Source: JBQTKD01 sp052389435
Lineage (GTDB): Bacteria; Actinomycetota; Actinomycetes; Sporichthyales; Sporichthyaceae
NCBI GenBank assembly: GCA_052389435.1
Contig: JBQTIB010000001.1
Span: forward strand, 1 to 51,318
Length of the DNA: 51,318 bases
Direction: 5' to 3'
In this document: piece after piece, positions 24,269 to 33,395 of the stretch
Position numbering within the stretch: position 1 is the first letter of the stretch
Layout of the letters: each line of letters begins with the position of its first letter
Notes under the pieces: model-generated
Seen by the model: only the letters and a program-made list of their open reading frames with translations
The model's database searches: none
What the model was told of the DNA's origin: nothing
Translations under genes and position numbers: made by a program

Positions 24269-26856
24269 CCGACACGCTCAGTGGGGGCAATGGGGCCCGC
24301 ACCGGCGGGGCGTCCGGGATGGTGCACGCCTACGCATCCCGACGCGCTGCCCAGCGCTCCTGCTGGGACGAGATGGTCGGCTTCCACGGCCGTGTCCGAC
24401 GCGGGTGGCGCGAACTGTCCGCGATGGCCGAGCAGCTCGGTCCCGAGGGGTTGGCGGCCGCCGCCGAGGAGGCGACGCGCCTGCTCGTCGAGGACGGCGT
24501 CACCTACCTCCCGCTCGGGTCGGAGGAGGAGCAGACCTGGGGCCTAGACCCCCTTCCGGTCTTCGTCGACGAGGTCGAGTGGTCCGTTCTCGAGCCCGGG
24601 CTGACCCAGCGTGCCGAACTCCTCGACCGGCTGCTCGCCGACCTCTACGGCCCGCGCGAGTCCATCCGCTCCGGCCTGCTGCCGACCGAGGTCGTCTACG
24701 GCCACCCCGGGTTCCTGCGGGCCTGGGACGGGATCGGCTCGGCCAAGCGGCAGCTGTTCCTCGCCTCCGCGGACCTCGGCCGCAGCCGCGAGGGCGCGTG
24801 GTGCGTGGTCGCGGACCGGGTCCAGGCACCTTCCGGCGCCGGGTACGCCATGGCCAACCGCCGAGTCGTCTCCCGCGTCCTGCCGGGCCTGCACCGCGAT
24901 TCGGAGATCCACCGTCTCGGCCCGTTCTTCCACGCCATGCGCGTCGGTCTCGAGCAGGTCGCCCCGCCGACCGCCGAGGCCCCCCGCGCCGTGCTGCTCA
25001 CCCCGGGCGCGAAAAGCGAGACGGCGTTCGAGCAGGCCTACATGTCCTCCCTGCTCGGCTATCCCCTGGTCCGCGGCTCGGACCTCACGGTCGCCGACGG
25101 TCGCGTCTGGCGGCAGACGCTCGGGCGCCTCGAACAGGTCGACGTCATCCTGCGCCGGGTCGACAGCTGGTTCTGCGACCCGCTCGACCTGCGCCCGGAC
25201 TCCGAGCTCGGCGTACCCGGGCTCGTCGAAGCGGCCCGGTCCGGCAACGTCGCCGTGGTCAACGGCCTCGGCGCGGGCGTGGCGGAGAATCCCGCCCTCA
25301 TGCCGTTCCTCCCGGGACTGTGCCAGCTGCTGCTCGACGAGCCCCTGCGGCTGAAGTCGGTCCCGACCTACTGGTGCGGCGACGCCGACGGGCTGCGCCA
25401 GGTCCTGCCGCGCCTGGCCGACCTCGTGGTCAAGCCGATCGCCCGGGGCATCGGCCGCACGCACGTCAACGGCTGGGAGCTGTCCACGGCGCAGCTCGCG
25501 GAGCTGCGGGCCCGGATCGAGGCCGAGCCCTACGCGTGGGTCGGCCAGGAGCCGCTGGCCTGCTCGACGGCACCGAGCGTCGTGCGGGACGACCTGCGCC
25601 CGCAGGTCCTCACGCTGCGCACCTTCGCCGTCGCGTCCGGCACCGGGTTCCAGGCGATGACCGGCGGCCTGGGTCAGGTCCGCACCGCCCACAACGGACT
25701 GACTGAGCGTCAGATCGCTCCCGTGTCGAAGGACGTGTGGATCCGCAACACCCGCGGGGCCCCCGCGATCACTCCGTGGGTGCGCGAGGCTACGCCGTCG
25801 CAGCTGCTGCCCATGACCGACTCCCCGCGCGTCATCGAGGACATGTTCTGGCTGGGCCGGTACGCCGAGCGCGCCGAGGACACCGCCCGTCTGCTGCGCG
25901 CCGTGTCCGACCGGTGGGCGGACTTCCACCACTCCCCCGAGCAGGCCGGCGCCGCGGCGCTCGCGGTCCTGCTGCGGGCGCTCACCGAGGTCACCGCCAC
26001 CGCCCCGGGCTTCCTGGACATCGAGAACGAGACCTGGTTCGCCGGCCGGGGCTCCGAACTCGTCTCCCTGCTGCTCGACTCCGAACGCCCCGGCTCGCTC
26101 GCCTACGCGGTGCGCCGCCTCACCGACCTGTCCGGGGACGTTCGCGAGCAGCTGTCGATGGACACCTGGTTGGTGCTGGGCGGACTGGAACGCGAACTGC
26201 AGAAGCTCGCGGCCCAGGCCGGGCGCGGCACCCGGCTTCCGGCCGGCACGCAGGACGTGCTCGCCCGAGTTCTGGAGGGCATGCTCGCCCTGTCCGGTCT
26301 GATGTCCGAGAGCCTGGTCCGCGACGTCGGCTGGCGCTTCTGCGAGATCGGCCGTCGCACCGAGCGCGCCATGCACGTCACCGCACTGCTGTCCTCCGCG
26401 CTGCGGGCCCAACGCAGCGCCGCCACCGACAGCCTCGTGCTGGAGTCCGTCCTCATCGCGGCGGAGAGCATCATCACCTACCGGCGCCGGTACACCACCC
26501 GGGCCGGGTCGAGCACCGTGCTGGACCTGCTGCTCGCCGATCGGGAAAACCCGCGCGCGATCGCCTATCAGCTCGACCGCATCGGAGAGTCGCTCGAGCG
26601 CATCCCCGCCGACGCCGACCGCATCGCCGGCGTCCGGGGGACGCTGCAGAGTCTGCGCGATCGCGTGCGGACCGTCGACACCCTCGCGCTGGCGACCCCG
26701 GGTGCGGACGGCGAACGCTCCGAGCTGCGCACCTTCCTCGGCGGGGTCGAGGCGGACCTCGCCGGGATGGCCCGCGACCTCGAGGGCATCTTCTTCGTCC
26801 AACCCATGCCGCAGCGTTCGCTGCAGGGCACGCTCGCCCCGCAGGAGGCGTGGTGA
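24265..26856 (+). CDS. Circularly permuted ATP-grasp protein fused to alpha-E domain, 863 aa
   Basis: Residues about 20-500 match the circularly permuted ATP-grasp family (LLVEDGVTYLPLG, GYAMANRRVVSRVLPGL, PYAWVGQEPLACSTAPSVV), which ligates amines to carboxylates using ATP. From about 510 the alpha-E domain begins (RVIEDMFWLGRYAERAEDTARLLR) and runs to the end (GLMSESLVRDVGWRF, AIAYQLDRIGESLERIP). These are separate genes in many bacteria and fused here. Its GTG overlaps the DUF2126 stop by 4 bp and its own stop overlaps the next start by 4 bp. Confidence 0.93.
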   Translation: MTDTLSGGNGARTGGASGMVHAYASRRAAQRSCWDEMVGFHGRVRRGWRELSAMAEQLGPEGLAAAAEEATRLLVEDGVTYLPLGSEEEQTWGLDPLPVFVDEVEWSVLEPGLTQRAELLDRLLADLYGPRESIRSGLLPTEVVYGHPGFLRAWDGIGSAKRQLFLASADLGRSREGAWCVVADRVQAPSGAGYAMANRRVVSRVLPGLHRDSEIHRLGPFFHAMRVGLEQVAPPTAEAPRAVLLTPGAKSETAFEQAYMSSLLGYPLVRGSDLTVADGRVWRQTLGRLEQVDVILRRVDSWFCDPLDLRPDSELGVPGLVEAARSGNVAVVNGLGAGVAENPALMPFLPGLCQLLLDEPLRLKSVPTYWCGDADGLRQVLPRLADLVVKPIARGIGRTHVNGWELSTAQLAELRARIEAEPYAWVGQEPLACSTAPSVVRDDLRPQVLTLRTFAVASGTGFQAMTGGLGQVRTAHNGLTERQIAPVSKDVWIRNTRGAPAITPWVREATPSQLLPMTDSPRVIEDMFWLGRYAERAEDTARLLRAVSDRWADFHHSPEQAGAAALAVLLRALTEVTATAPGFLDIENETWFAGRGSELVSLLLDSERPGSLAYAVRRLTDLSGDVREQLSMDTWLVLGGLERELQKLAAQAGRGTRLPAGTQDVLARVLEGMLALSGLMSESLVRDVGWRFCEIGRRTERAMHVTALLSSALRAQRSAATDSLVLESVLIAAESIITYRRRYTTRAGSSTVLDLLLADRENPRAIAYQLDRIGESLERIPADADRIAGVRGTLQSLRDRVRTVDTLALATPGADGERSELRTFLGGVEADLAGMARDLEGIFFVQPMPQRSLQGTLAPQEAW

Positions 26857-27797
26857 GCACGACGGCCCGGTACTACCGGCTGACCCACCGCACCGCCTAC
26901 TCCTACGACGACGACGTCTTCACCAGCTTCGGACGCGCGCACCTGATTCCCCGTCACGGCAACGGGCAGCACCGCCTCGAAGCCACCCTGGAGATCGACC
27001 CGAAGCCCGACGAGCTCACCGAGCACACCGACTTCTTCGGCAACCGGTCCACCTACTTCGTCGTGCGGACCCCGCACCGCGAGCTCGACGTGGTGTCCAA
27101 GTGCCACCTCGCCGTCGACCGCTCGGAGGTGGACCGCGACGGGCTGCGCGAGTTTCCGGCCGCCGACGTCTGCGAGCTGCTGCGCGACCGCTCCCAGCGG
27201 ACCGAGGAGCTGCTCGAGGCCCGCCCCTACGTCCTGCCCTCGCCGATGGTCGGACGAGCCGACGCCGTCGAGAAGTTCGCAGCCGGCCTGCTCCGCCCCG
27301 GTCGCAGCGTCGAGGAGGTCCTCGTCGACCTGCTCGACCGCATCGCGGAGTTCGCCTACGTCTCCGGAGCCACGAACGTCTCCACCACCGTCACCGAAGT
27401 CCTGACCCGCCGTCAGGGCGTGTGCCAGGACTTCGCCCACGTCGGCGTCGCCGCGCTGCGCTCGATCGGACTGGCGGCCCGCTACGTCAGTGGGTACCTG
27501 GAGACCCGCCCCCCGCCCGGGCGTCCCCGTCTGGTGGGTGCGGACGCCTCCCACGCCTGGGTGTCGGTGTTCGCTCCCGGATTCGGCTGGATCGACATCG
27601 ACCCGACCAACCGCAAGTTCGTCGACGACTCCTACGTGGTCGCCGCGATCGGCCGCGACTACGGCGACGTTCCGCCGCTGCGGGGGGTTATTTTCACCGA
27701 GAGCACCGAGAGCACAATGAAGGTCTCGGTCGACATGGCACCGGTCGACGCCGCCGGCGTCGAGATCGAGGGAGTGCCACGAGCCGCTGAAGGGTAG
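26853..27797 (+). CDS. Transglutaminase family protein, 314 aa
   Basis: The transglutaminase fold is complete: an N-terminal beta domain (YYRLTHRTAYSYDDDVFTSF), then the cysteine in TRRQGVCQDFAHVGVAALR, the histidine in GADASHAWVSVFAPGFGW and the aspartate in IDIDPTNRK. It is the third member of the operon, coupled to the ATP-grasp gene by a GTGA overlap. Members act as peptidases or amide-forming enzymes in predicted peptide-tagging systems. It lacks a signal peptide, so it is probably cytoplasmic. Confidence 0.92.
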   Translation: MSTTARYYRLTHRTAYSYDDDVFTSFGRAHLIPRHGNGQHRLEATLEIDPKPDELTEHTDFFGNRSTYFVVRTPHRELDVVSKCHLAVDRSEVDRDGLREFPAADVCELLRDRSQRTEELLEARPYVLPSPMVGRADAVEKFAAGLLRPGRSVEEVLVDLLDRIAEFAYVSGATNVSTTVTEVLTRRQGVCQDFAHVGVAALRSIGLAARYVSGYLETRPPPGRPRLVGADASHAWVSVFAPGFGWIDIDPTNRKFVDDSYVVAAIGRDYGDVPPLRGVIFTESTESTMKVSVDMAPVDAAGVEIEGVPRAAEG

Positions 27798-27806
27798 GGC
27801 GCCGCA

Positions 27807-28862
27807 GTGCGATCCTTCGTCTGTCCCTCCTGCGGCGGCCTGCTGTTCTTCGAGAACAGCGTGTGCCTGGCCTGCGACACCCAAGTCGCCTACGACCGAG
27901 CCACCCGCGAGTTGGTCGCGGTCCCTCCGGGCCTGCAGTGCGCCAACCTCGTCCTCGCCGAGTGCAACTGGACCGCGCAGGAACCCGGCGGCCTGTGCTC
28001 GTGCTGCGACCTGGTGCGCACACGCCCCCGCGACGACGACGAGAAGGGCATGGACGCCTTCCCGCGCGCGCAGGCGGCGTTGCGCCGACTGCTCTACCAA
28101 CTCGACGAGCTCGAACTGCCGACCACGCCGCGGGAGAAGGACCCCGAGAACGGATTGGCGTTCGACCTGCTGTCCAGCGTCGACGGCCCCGTCGTGACCG
28201 GACACGCCGACGGCGTCATCACCATCGACCTCGCCGAAGGCGACGACGGCTACCGCGAGCAGCTTCGCGTGCGCCTCGCCGAGCCCTATCGGACCCTGCT
28301 CGGACACTTCCGGCACGAGATCGGCCACTGGTACTGGAACGTCCTCGTGCGGGACGACCCCACGTCGCTGGAGGTCTTCCGGGCCCTGTTCGGCGACGAC
28401 CAGCTCGACTACGCCGCGGCGATCGACGAGCACTACGCGAGCGAACCGGATCCGAACTGGCCCGAGACCTTCGTCTCCTCCTACGCCACCATGCACCCGT
28501 GGGAGGACTGGGCCGAAACCTTCGCCCACTACCTGCACATCCGCGACGGCCTGCAGACCGCCGCCTCCTTCGGCATCGTGGTCGCCGGCCCCGACGTGGA
28601 CGCCGAGCCCGACCTCACCGCGCCGTTGACCTCGGTGCCGATCGAGGGCAACGACGACTTCGACGCCCTGATCGACACCTGGCTCCCGCTCACCTACGCG
28701 CTGAACGCGGTCAACCGCAGCATCGGCCGCCGCGACCTCTACCCGTTCGTGCTCAGCCCGACGGTGCTGGAGAAGCTGCGTCTGGTGCACTCGCTGATCG
28801 CCAAGGCCGGAAAGGCCGCGATGCGAACTCGGAACGCTCCGCTGCCCGCGGCCTCCGTCTAG
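27807..28862 (+). CDS. Zinc-ribbon protein with HEIGH metallopeptidase-like domain, 351 aa
   Basis: An N-terminal zinc ribbon carries two CxxC pairs (VCPSCGG and CLACDTQ) and a further cysteine cluster (GLCSCCDL). The body contains RHEIGHWYW with His170 and His174, the metal-binding motif of gluzincin-like peptidases, and EDWAETFAHYLHI, which could supply the third ligand. This family is often annotated as putative zinc-binding metallopeptidase and is commonly found beside alpha-E/transglutaminase operons. It starts 9 bp after the transglutaminase stop and closes the operon. Its stop overlaps the convergent VOC gene by 4 bp. Confidence 0.82.
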   Translation: MRSFVCPSCGGLLFFENSVCLACDTQVAYDRATRELVAVPPGLQCANLVLAECNWTAQEPGGLCSCCDLVRTRPRDDDEKGMDAFPRAQAALRRLLYQLDELELPTTPREKDPENGLAFDLLSSVDGPVVTGHADGVITIDLAEGDDGYREQLRVRLAEPYRTLLGHFRHEIGHWYWNVLVRDDPTSLEVFRALFGDDQLDYAAAIDEHYASEPDPNWPETFVSSYATMHPWEDWAETFAHYLHIRDGLQTAASFGIVVAGPDVDAEPDLTAPLTSVPIEGNDDFDALIDTWLPLTYALNAVNRSIGRRDLYPFVLSPTVLEKLRLVHSLIAKAGKAAMRTRNAPLPAASV

Positions 28863-29335
28863 GCCACCTGGGCGCAGGCGGCCTCGACCTCGGCGATGTT
28901 CGGCTTGGCGACCCTGTTGATCGCGGCGAAGGCGGCTTGCCCCGTGGTGGGATCGGCCATCAATTCGATGACGCGGGTGGGAACAACCTGCCAGGACAGG
29001 CCGAATCGGTCCTTGAGCCAGCCGCACGGCCCGGGTTCGCCGCCGTCGACCAGTGCGTCCCAGAAGTGGTCCACCTCGGCCTGGTCCGTGCAGTGGATCT
29101 GGAAGGAGATCGCCTCGCTGAAGGTGAACAGCGGACCGCCGTTGAGGCCGACGTAGGGCTGCCCGTTCAAGGTGAACTCGACGACCATCACATCGCCCGG
29201 CTCGTTGCTCGGCGTGCCGCCGTCGGGGGCCTTGGCGACGTTGTCGATCGAGGAGTTCGGGAACACCGAGACGTAGAACGCCGCCGCCTGCTCGGCGTTG
29301 CCGTCGAACCAGAGGCAGGGGGTGATCGGGCGCAT
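28859..29335 (-). CDS. VOC-fold protein, PhnB/3-demethylubiquinone-methyltransferase-like, 158 aa
   Basis: This is a glyoxalase/dioxygenase fold protein (MRPITPCLWFDGNAEQAAAF, VFPNSSID, VEFTLNGQPYVGLNGG, ISFQIHCTDQAEVDHFWDAL, GWLKDRFGLSWQVVP). PhnB-like members have no settled reaction; one acts in natural-product resistance and others are annotated by similarity only. It ends opposite the metallopeptidase gene with overlapping stops and no terminator between them. ATG 29335 follows GAGAGGAACC. Confidence 0.88.
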   Translation of the reverse strand: MRPITPCLWFDGNAEQAAAFYVSVFPNSSIDNVAKAPDGGTPSNEPGDVMVVEFTLNGQPYVGLNGGPLFTFSEAISFQIHCTDQAEVDHFWDALVDGGEPGPCGWLKDRFGLSWQVVPTRVIELMADPTTGQAAFAAINRVAKPNIAEVEAACAQVA

Positions 29336-29399
29336 CGCGGGTTCCTCTCGCAGGTGTCTGTTCCCTCCCTACGACCGGGTGGGCGGCCCGAACTCATCG

Positions 29400-30035
29400 C
29401 TACTCGAAAAAGGCGGCCACGCTCGGATCGGCGTGCTTGGCGAACGCGGCGGCCACGACGCGGTCCGGCGTGCGGCGGTGCGAGAGCGGCGGCAGGTCCT
29501 CGGCCGCGAAGAAGCCGACCCCGTCGGTCTCGTGGTCTCCCCCGGCCTCGCCGCCGACGACCTCGCCGACGAACACGACCTTGTAGGCGCTGAACGGCGT
29601 CGTCGCGTCGTGCGCGTCGAAGACCCCGACGAGATGGGTCAGCCGGGCTTCGTACCCGGACTCCTCGCGGACCTCGCGCGCGGCCGAACCGGCGGGGGAA
29701 TCCCCGACGTCGGCCCACCCGCCGGGCATGGACCAGCGGCCGTCGGCGACCTCGCGCACCAGCAGCAGCCGACCCTGCTCGTCGAACACCGCGGCGCGCA
29801 CGTCGACCTTCGGGGTCACGTATCCCTCGGACGGCAGGTACAGCTCGGGCAGCACCACGTCCGGGCGGGCGACCAACTCCGCGAACATCTCCTCGACGAT
29901 GTGCGCGAGCTCGGCGTAGCGACGCTTCTCGTACGGGTTCTCGGCGAACGTGGACCCGATGCGCGCCATGGCGTCGAGCCTGCGTGCCCAGTTCAGCCAG
30001 ACGCTCCCGCCCGGCGCTTCGATTTCTTCCGTCAC
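29400..30035 (-). CDS. Nudix hydrolase with N-terminal helical domain, 211 aa
   Basis: The Nudix box reads GWADVGDSPAGSAAREVREESG, preceded by DVRAAVFDEQGRLLLVREVADGRWSMPGG. The first 65 residues form the NUDIX_N-type helical region (WARRLDAMARIGSTFAENPY, YAELAHIVEEMF) found in a branch that hydrolyses nucleoside or sugar diphosphates. It is the last gene of the Nif3 to Nudix operon and its ATG overlaps the RNase H stop by 4 bp. The substrate is unknown. Confidence 0.9.
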   Translation of the reverse strand: MTEEIEAPGGSVWLNWARRLDAMARIGSTFAENPYEKRRYAELAHIVEEMFAELVARPDVVLPELYLPSEGYVTPKVDVRAAVFDEQGRLLLVREVADGRWSMPGGWADVGDSPAGSAAREVREESGYEARLTHLVGVFDAHDATTPFSAYKVVFVGEVVGGEAGGDHETDGVGFFAAEDLPPLSHRRTPDRVVAAAFAKHADPSVAAFFE

Positions 30036-31243
30036 TGACCGTCCGTTCGCGCAAGGTCACCGAGGTGACCGGTGTCGTTGAACGAGTGCAGGGCGCTGTT
30101 GCCGTCGCCGTACCAGCACACCTGCGACAGCGAGGTCGGCGCGAGCTGCAGCCTGTGCACCAGGTGCATCTCGGCCGCGAGCGCAAGGCGAACAAGCAGC
30201 TTGATGGGCGTGACGTGGGCGACGACCAGCAGGTTCGCTCCGGCGTGGTCGGCCAACAACCGCTCCTGGGCTGCGGCCACCCGATGCGCCACCGCGTACA
30301 GGCTCTCTCCGCCGCCGGGCGGGGCGATGCTCGCGTCGGAGAGCCACTCGGCCAGTTCGGTGCCCCAGTCCGCGCTGACCTCGGCAAAGGTCAGGCCGTC
30401 CCACATTCCGAAGTCCGCCTCCCGCAGGTCCTCCTCGATCAGCACCTCGAGGCCCAGGGCATCGGCTGCGGCCTCGGCGGTTTGTCGCGCCCGGCGCAGC
30501 GGAGAGCTCACGACCACGTCGACGCCGCCGCGCTGCGCAAGGTGGCGGGCGGTCGCCGCGGCCTGGCGCTCGCCGAGGTCGGAGAGCGGCGGGTCGGTGC
30601 TCGGCCCGCTGAAGCGCCGCTCCGCAGTGTGCGGGGTCACGCCGTGGCGGAGCAGCAGCAGCGAGGTGGTCGTGCCCAGATCCCCCGCCCAGCCGATGAG
30701 TTTGGGGCTCGGGCCCTTCGTCACCGCGACGTCGCCGACGGTCGGGGCGGCCACCACCTCGACTGGCTCCGGAGCCCTGCCGTCCAGGGCCGCGTTGGCC
30801 AGCCCATCCGCATGCGCGTTCTGTTCGCGCGGAATCCACGTCCACCGCACCACCGCACCGGGCGGGATCGCTGCGTGGGCCCGGGCGACCAGCGGTTTGA
30901 GGTTGGGGTGCTTGACCTTCCAGCGCCCGGCCATCTGTTCCACGACCAGCTTGGAGTCCATCCGGACCTCGACGGAGGCCGACGGATCGAGGTAGAAGGC
31001 CGTCTCGAGCGCGGCGATCAGCCCGGAGTACTCCGCGACGTTGTTCGTCGCGGTGCCCAGCGCCTCGGACCGCTCGGCGAGCACCTCCCCGGTTGCCGCG
31101 TCCCGGACCACCGCGCCGAAGGAGGCGGGACCCGGGTTGCCCCGGGCCGCACCGTCCGCTTCGACGACCAGGCGCCTGCCCGAAACCTGTGCACCCGATC
31201 GCTCGTGCTCCTGCCGCGGTCCTCGATCGTCGCGTTCGCTCAT
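30032..31243 (-). CDS. Bifunctional RNase HI / histidine (acid) phosphatase, 403 aa
   Basis: Residues 22-155 form RNase HI with the catalytic acids Asp30 (VVEADGAARGNPGP), Glu71 (NNVAEYSG), Asp96 (VRMDSKLVV) and Asp146 (NAHADGLAN). Residues about 193-400 form a histidine phosphatase with His200 in LLLLRHGVTPH and SSPLRRARQTAEA. This fusion is the actinobacterial type known from Mycobacterium Rv2228c, which removes RNA from RNA/DNA hybrids and has CobC-like phosphatase activity. The start ATG 31243 overlaps the zinc-ribbon gene stop by 4 bp. The longer upstream frame is a shadow. Confidence 0.93.
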   Translation of the reverse strand: MSERDDRGPRQEHERSGAQVSGRRLVVEADGAARGNPGPASFGAVVRDAATGEVLAERSEALGTATNNVAEYSGLIAALETAFYLDPSASVEVRMDSKLVVEQMAGRWKVKHPNLKPLVARAHAAIPPGAVVRWTWIPREQNAHADGLANAALDGRAPEPVEVVAAPTVGDVAVTKGPSPKLIGWAGDLGTTTSLLLLRHGVTPHTAERRFSGPSTDPPLSDLGERQAAATARHLAQRGGVDVVVSSPLRRARQTAEAAADALGLEVLIEEDLREADFGMWDGLTFAEVSADWGTELAEWLSDASIAPPGGGESLYAVAHRVAAAQERLLADHAGANLLVVAHVTPIKLLVRLALAAEMHLVHRLQLAPTSLSQVCWYGDGNSALHSFNDTGHLGDLARTDGQ

Positions 31244-31983
31244 AGGCCCGAATCGGAGACGCGGACCAGGATCCGACGGCACTCCTCGCAGCGCACCACG
31301 AGATCGTCGGCAGCGGCCTTCAACGCGGCCAACTCGGTGGAGGCGAGCTCCATCCGACAGCCCTCGCAGCGTCCGCGGCGCAGCGCCGCGGCGCCGATGC
31401 CCCCAATGGAGCCGCGGATCTTCTCGTACAGCGCGACGAAGTCGGCCGGCAGCCCGCCGGCCAGCATCGTGCGCTCCCCGGAGATCGTCTCGACCTCGGC
31501 GGCGATTTCGGCCAGTGCGGCGTCGCGCGCGGCGCCGATCCGTGCGGCGTCGGCGGCGATCTGGTCCCGCTCCTCGGTGAGCTCGGCCGCACGGGTCTGG
31601 GCGGACTCGCGCCGCTCCATGATCTCCAGCACCGCGTCCTCGAGGTCGCCCTGCCGCTTGGCCAGGCTGGCGATCTCGTGCTGCAGGCTCTCCAGTTCCT
31701 TGGGCGAGCCGACGGCTCCGGAGTCCAGGCGCTGCTGGTCCCGGGCGGCGCGCGTGCGCACGGCGTCGACGTCGGCCTCGGCCTTGGCCTGCTCGCGGCC
31801 GATGTCGGACTCCTCCGTCACCGCGGCGACGAGCAGGTCCGCCACGCGCGTCTGACGCTGGCTCAGCTCCGCCAGTTCGGCGATTTCGGGCAGCGTGTTG
31901 CGGCGGTGGGCCAGCCGGTCGAGGCGGGCGTCGAGTTCGGCCAGGTCCAACAGCCGCCACTGGTCGGCGAGAGCGACGTTCAG
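31240..31983 (-). CDS. Coiled-coil C4 zinc-ribbon protein, probable CTG start, 247 aa
   Basis: A long coiled coil (LLDLAELDARLDRLAHRRNT to about residue 170) leads to the C-terminal zinc ribbon CEGCRMEL ... CEECRRIL. Homologues occur in this position between Nif3 and RNase HI across actinobacteria and may act in nucleic-acid or ribosome-associated quality control, which is not proven. The frame opens with CTG at 31981-31983, giving (M)NVALADQWRLLDLAELD, which aligns with the usual start of the family. The CTG overlaps the Nif3 TGA exactly as the ATGs do in the next genes, and no ATG or GTG lies nearby in frame. Confidence 0.85.
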   Translation of the reverse strand: MNVALADQWRLLDLAELDARLDRLAHRRNTLPEIAELAELSQRQTRVADLLVAAVTEESDIGREQAKAEADVDAVRTRAARDQQRLDSGAVGSPKELESLQHEIASLAKRQGDLEDAVLEIMERRESAQTRAAELTEERDQIAADAARIGAARDAALAEIAAEVETISGERTMLAGGLPADFVALYEKIRGSIGGIGAAALRRGRCEGCRMELASTELAALKAAADDLVVRCEECRRILVRVSDSGL

Positions 31984-33134
31984 GATTCCTCCTCGATACC
32001 ACCCGTGTGGAACGTCCACGGGTCGGTGACCAGCGTGGACACCCGAGTCTCCACCGTATCCGCGCGCAGGCCGGCCCGCAGCGCCGCCGCCGCCCGGTCG
32101 AGCCACGGCCACTCGCTGGCCCAGTGCGCGACGTCGACGAGCGCCGGTCCGGCGCCCTCGACGTGCTCGGAGGCCGGATGGTGGCGCAGGTCCGCGGTGA
32201 GGTAGACGTCGGCGCCCGCGGCGCCCGCCGCCTTGAGCAGCGAGTCCCCCGCGCCGCCGCACACCGCGACCCGGCGCACCTGCCGCTCGAGGTCCCCGGC
32301 GACCCGGATGCCGCCCGCGGTGGCGGGCAGGCCGCGGCGCACGCGCTCGAGGAACGCCCGAAGCGTCTCGGGTTCGGGCAGCTCGCAGACCTTGCCGATG
32401 CCGACCTCGCCGGGCGGCGACACCGTTTCGACGACGTCGAAGGCCGGCTGCTCGTACGGGTGCGCGGCCCGCAGCGCGGCCACCACGGCGGCGCGGCGGT
32501 GGCGCGGAAGCACCATCTCCAGCCGCGTCTCCGCGACGGTCTCCACGGCGCCGATCGACCCAATCCTCGGCTGGGCGCCCTCCAGCGGACGGAACGTGCC
32601 GGTACCGGCGGCCGCGAACGCGCAGCGGTCGTAGGCGCCGATCGCCCCCGCGCCGGCCGCCGCTAGGGCGTCGAGCAGGGCGTCGGCGTCCGCGTGGGGG
32701 ACGTAGGTCGTCAACTTGTCGAGGTGCTCGACGGTCTCCACCGCGAGCGGACGCCCCGGCGGCAGGCCCAACGCCGTGCGCAGCGCGTCGGACACCCCGT
32801 CGGCGGCGGCGTCGGCGTTGGTGTGCGCGACCAGCAGGGCGCAGCCGTGGGTCAGCAACCGGTGCACCACCCGGCCCTTGGGCGTCGTGGCGGCCACACC
32901 GTGCACTCCGCGCAGGAACAGCGGGTGGTGGGTGACCAGCAGGTCCGCGCCCCACTCGCAGGCCTCGGCCACCACCGCGGCGACCGGGTCGACGGCGAAG
33001 AGCACCTTGCGGATCGAAGCGGCCGGATCGCCGCAGACGAGCCCTACGGCGTCCCAGGACGCGGCCCAGCGCGGGTCGTAGCGACGATCGAGAACCGCAA
33101 CGGCCTCGGCGAGGGACGGCGTGGAGTCGGGCAC
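31980..33134 (-). CDS. Nif3-like dinuclear metal-centre protein, 384 aa
   Basis: The product has the two NIF3 halves separated by an insert: SWDAVGLVCGDPAASIRKVL, LLVTHHPLFLRGVHG, VAHTNADAA, then CGGAGDSLLKAAGAAGADVY, DLRHHPASEH. These supply the metal-binding histidines and acids of the hexameric GTP-cyclohydrolase-I-like family. Longer members around 370-385 residues carry a middle insert like the HPYEQPAFDVVE region seen here. It leads a four-gene coupled operon. The starting codon is GTG at 33134. Confidence 0.92.
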   Translation of the reverse strand: MPDSTPSLAEAVAVLDRRYDPRWAASWDAVGLVCGDPAASIRKVLFAVDPVAAVVAEACEWGADLLVTHHPLFLRGVHGVAATTPKGRVVHRLLTHGCALLVAHTNADAAADGVSDALRTALGLPPGRPLAVETVEHLDKLTTYVPHADADALLDALAAAGAGAIGAYDRCAFAAAGTGTFRPLEGAQPRIGSIGAVETVAETRLEMVLPRHRRAAVVAALRAAHPYEQPAFDVVETVSPPGEVGIGKVCELPEPETLRAFLERVRRGLPATAGGIRVAGDLERQVRRVAVCGGAGDSLLKAAGAAGADVYLTADLRHHPASEHVEGAGPALVDVAHWASEWPWLDRAAAALRAGLRADTVETRVSTLVTDPWTFHTGGIEEES

Positions 33135-33155
33135 GCCGGCGAGCCTAGAGCGTGG

Positions 33156-33395
33156 CTACTTCTTCGTCTGCTTCGTCTGCTGCATCTCGGTCTGGCAGGT
33201 CGCGGTCGTGCAGTCCTCGGCGGAGAACCCGCTGGTGAGCGCGGTGTTCGACGGGAGGGTCTTGGCGAGCAGCAGAGCGCACATCAGCAGGAGCAGGAAG
33301 CACCAGTTGACCAGCGCCAACCCGACGTTGATCCGATCGACCTCGATCGCGGACACGCGCTCGGCCGGTTCGGCGGTCAACCCCAGGAAGGACAT
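33156..33395 (-). CDS. Small membrane protein, 79 aa
   Basis: ATG 33395 begins MSFLGLTAEPAERVSAIEVD. One strong membrane helix (ALVNWCFLLLLMCALLLAK) is followed by a short extracytoplasmic tail with two cysteines (DCTTATC) and a polar end MQQTKQTKK. It lies 21 bp upstream of the Nif3 start in the same direction and could share its transcript. The function is unknown. Confidence 0.6.
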   Translation of the reverse strand: MSFLGLTAEPAERVSAIEVDRINVGLALVNWCFLLLLMCALLLAKTLPSNTALTSGFSAEDCTTATCQTEMQQTKQTKK

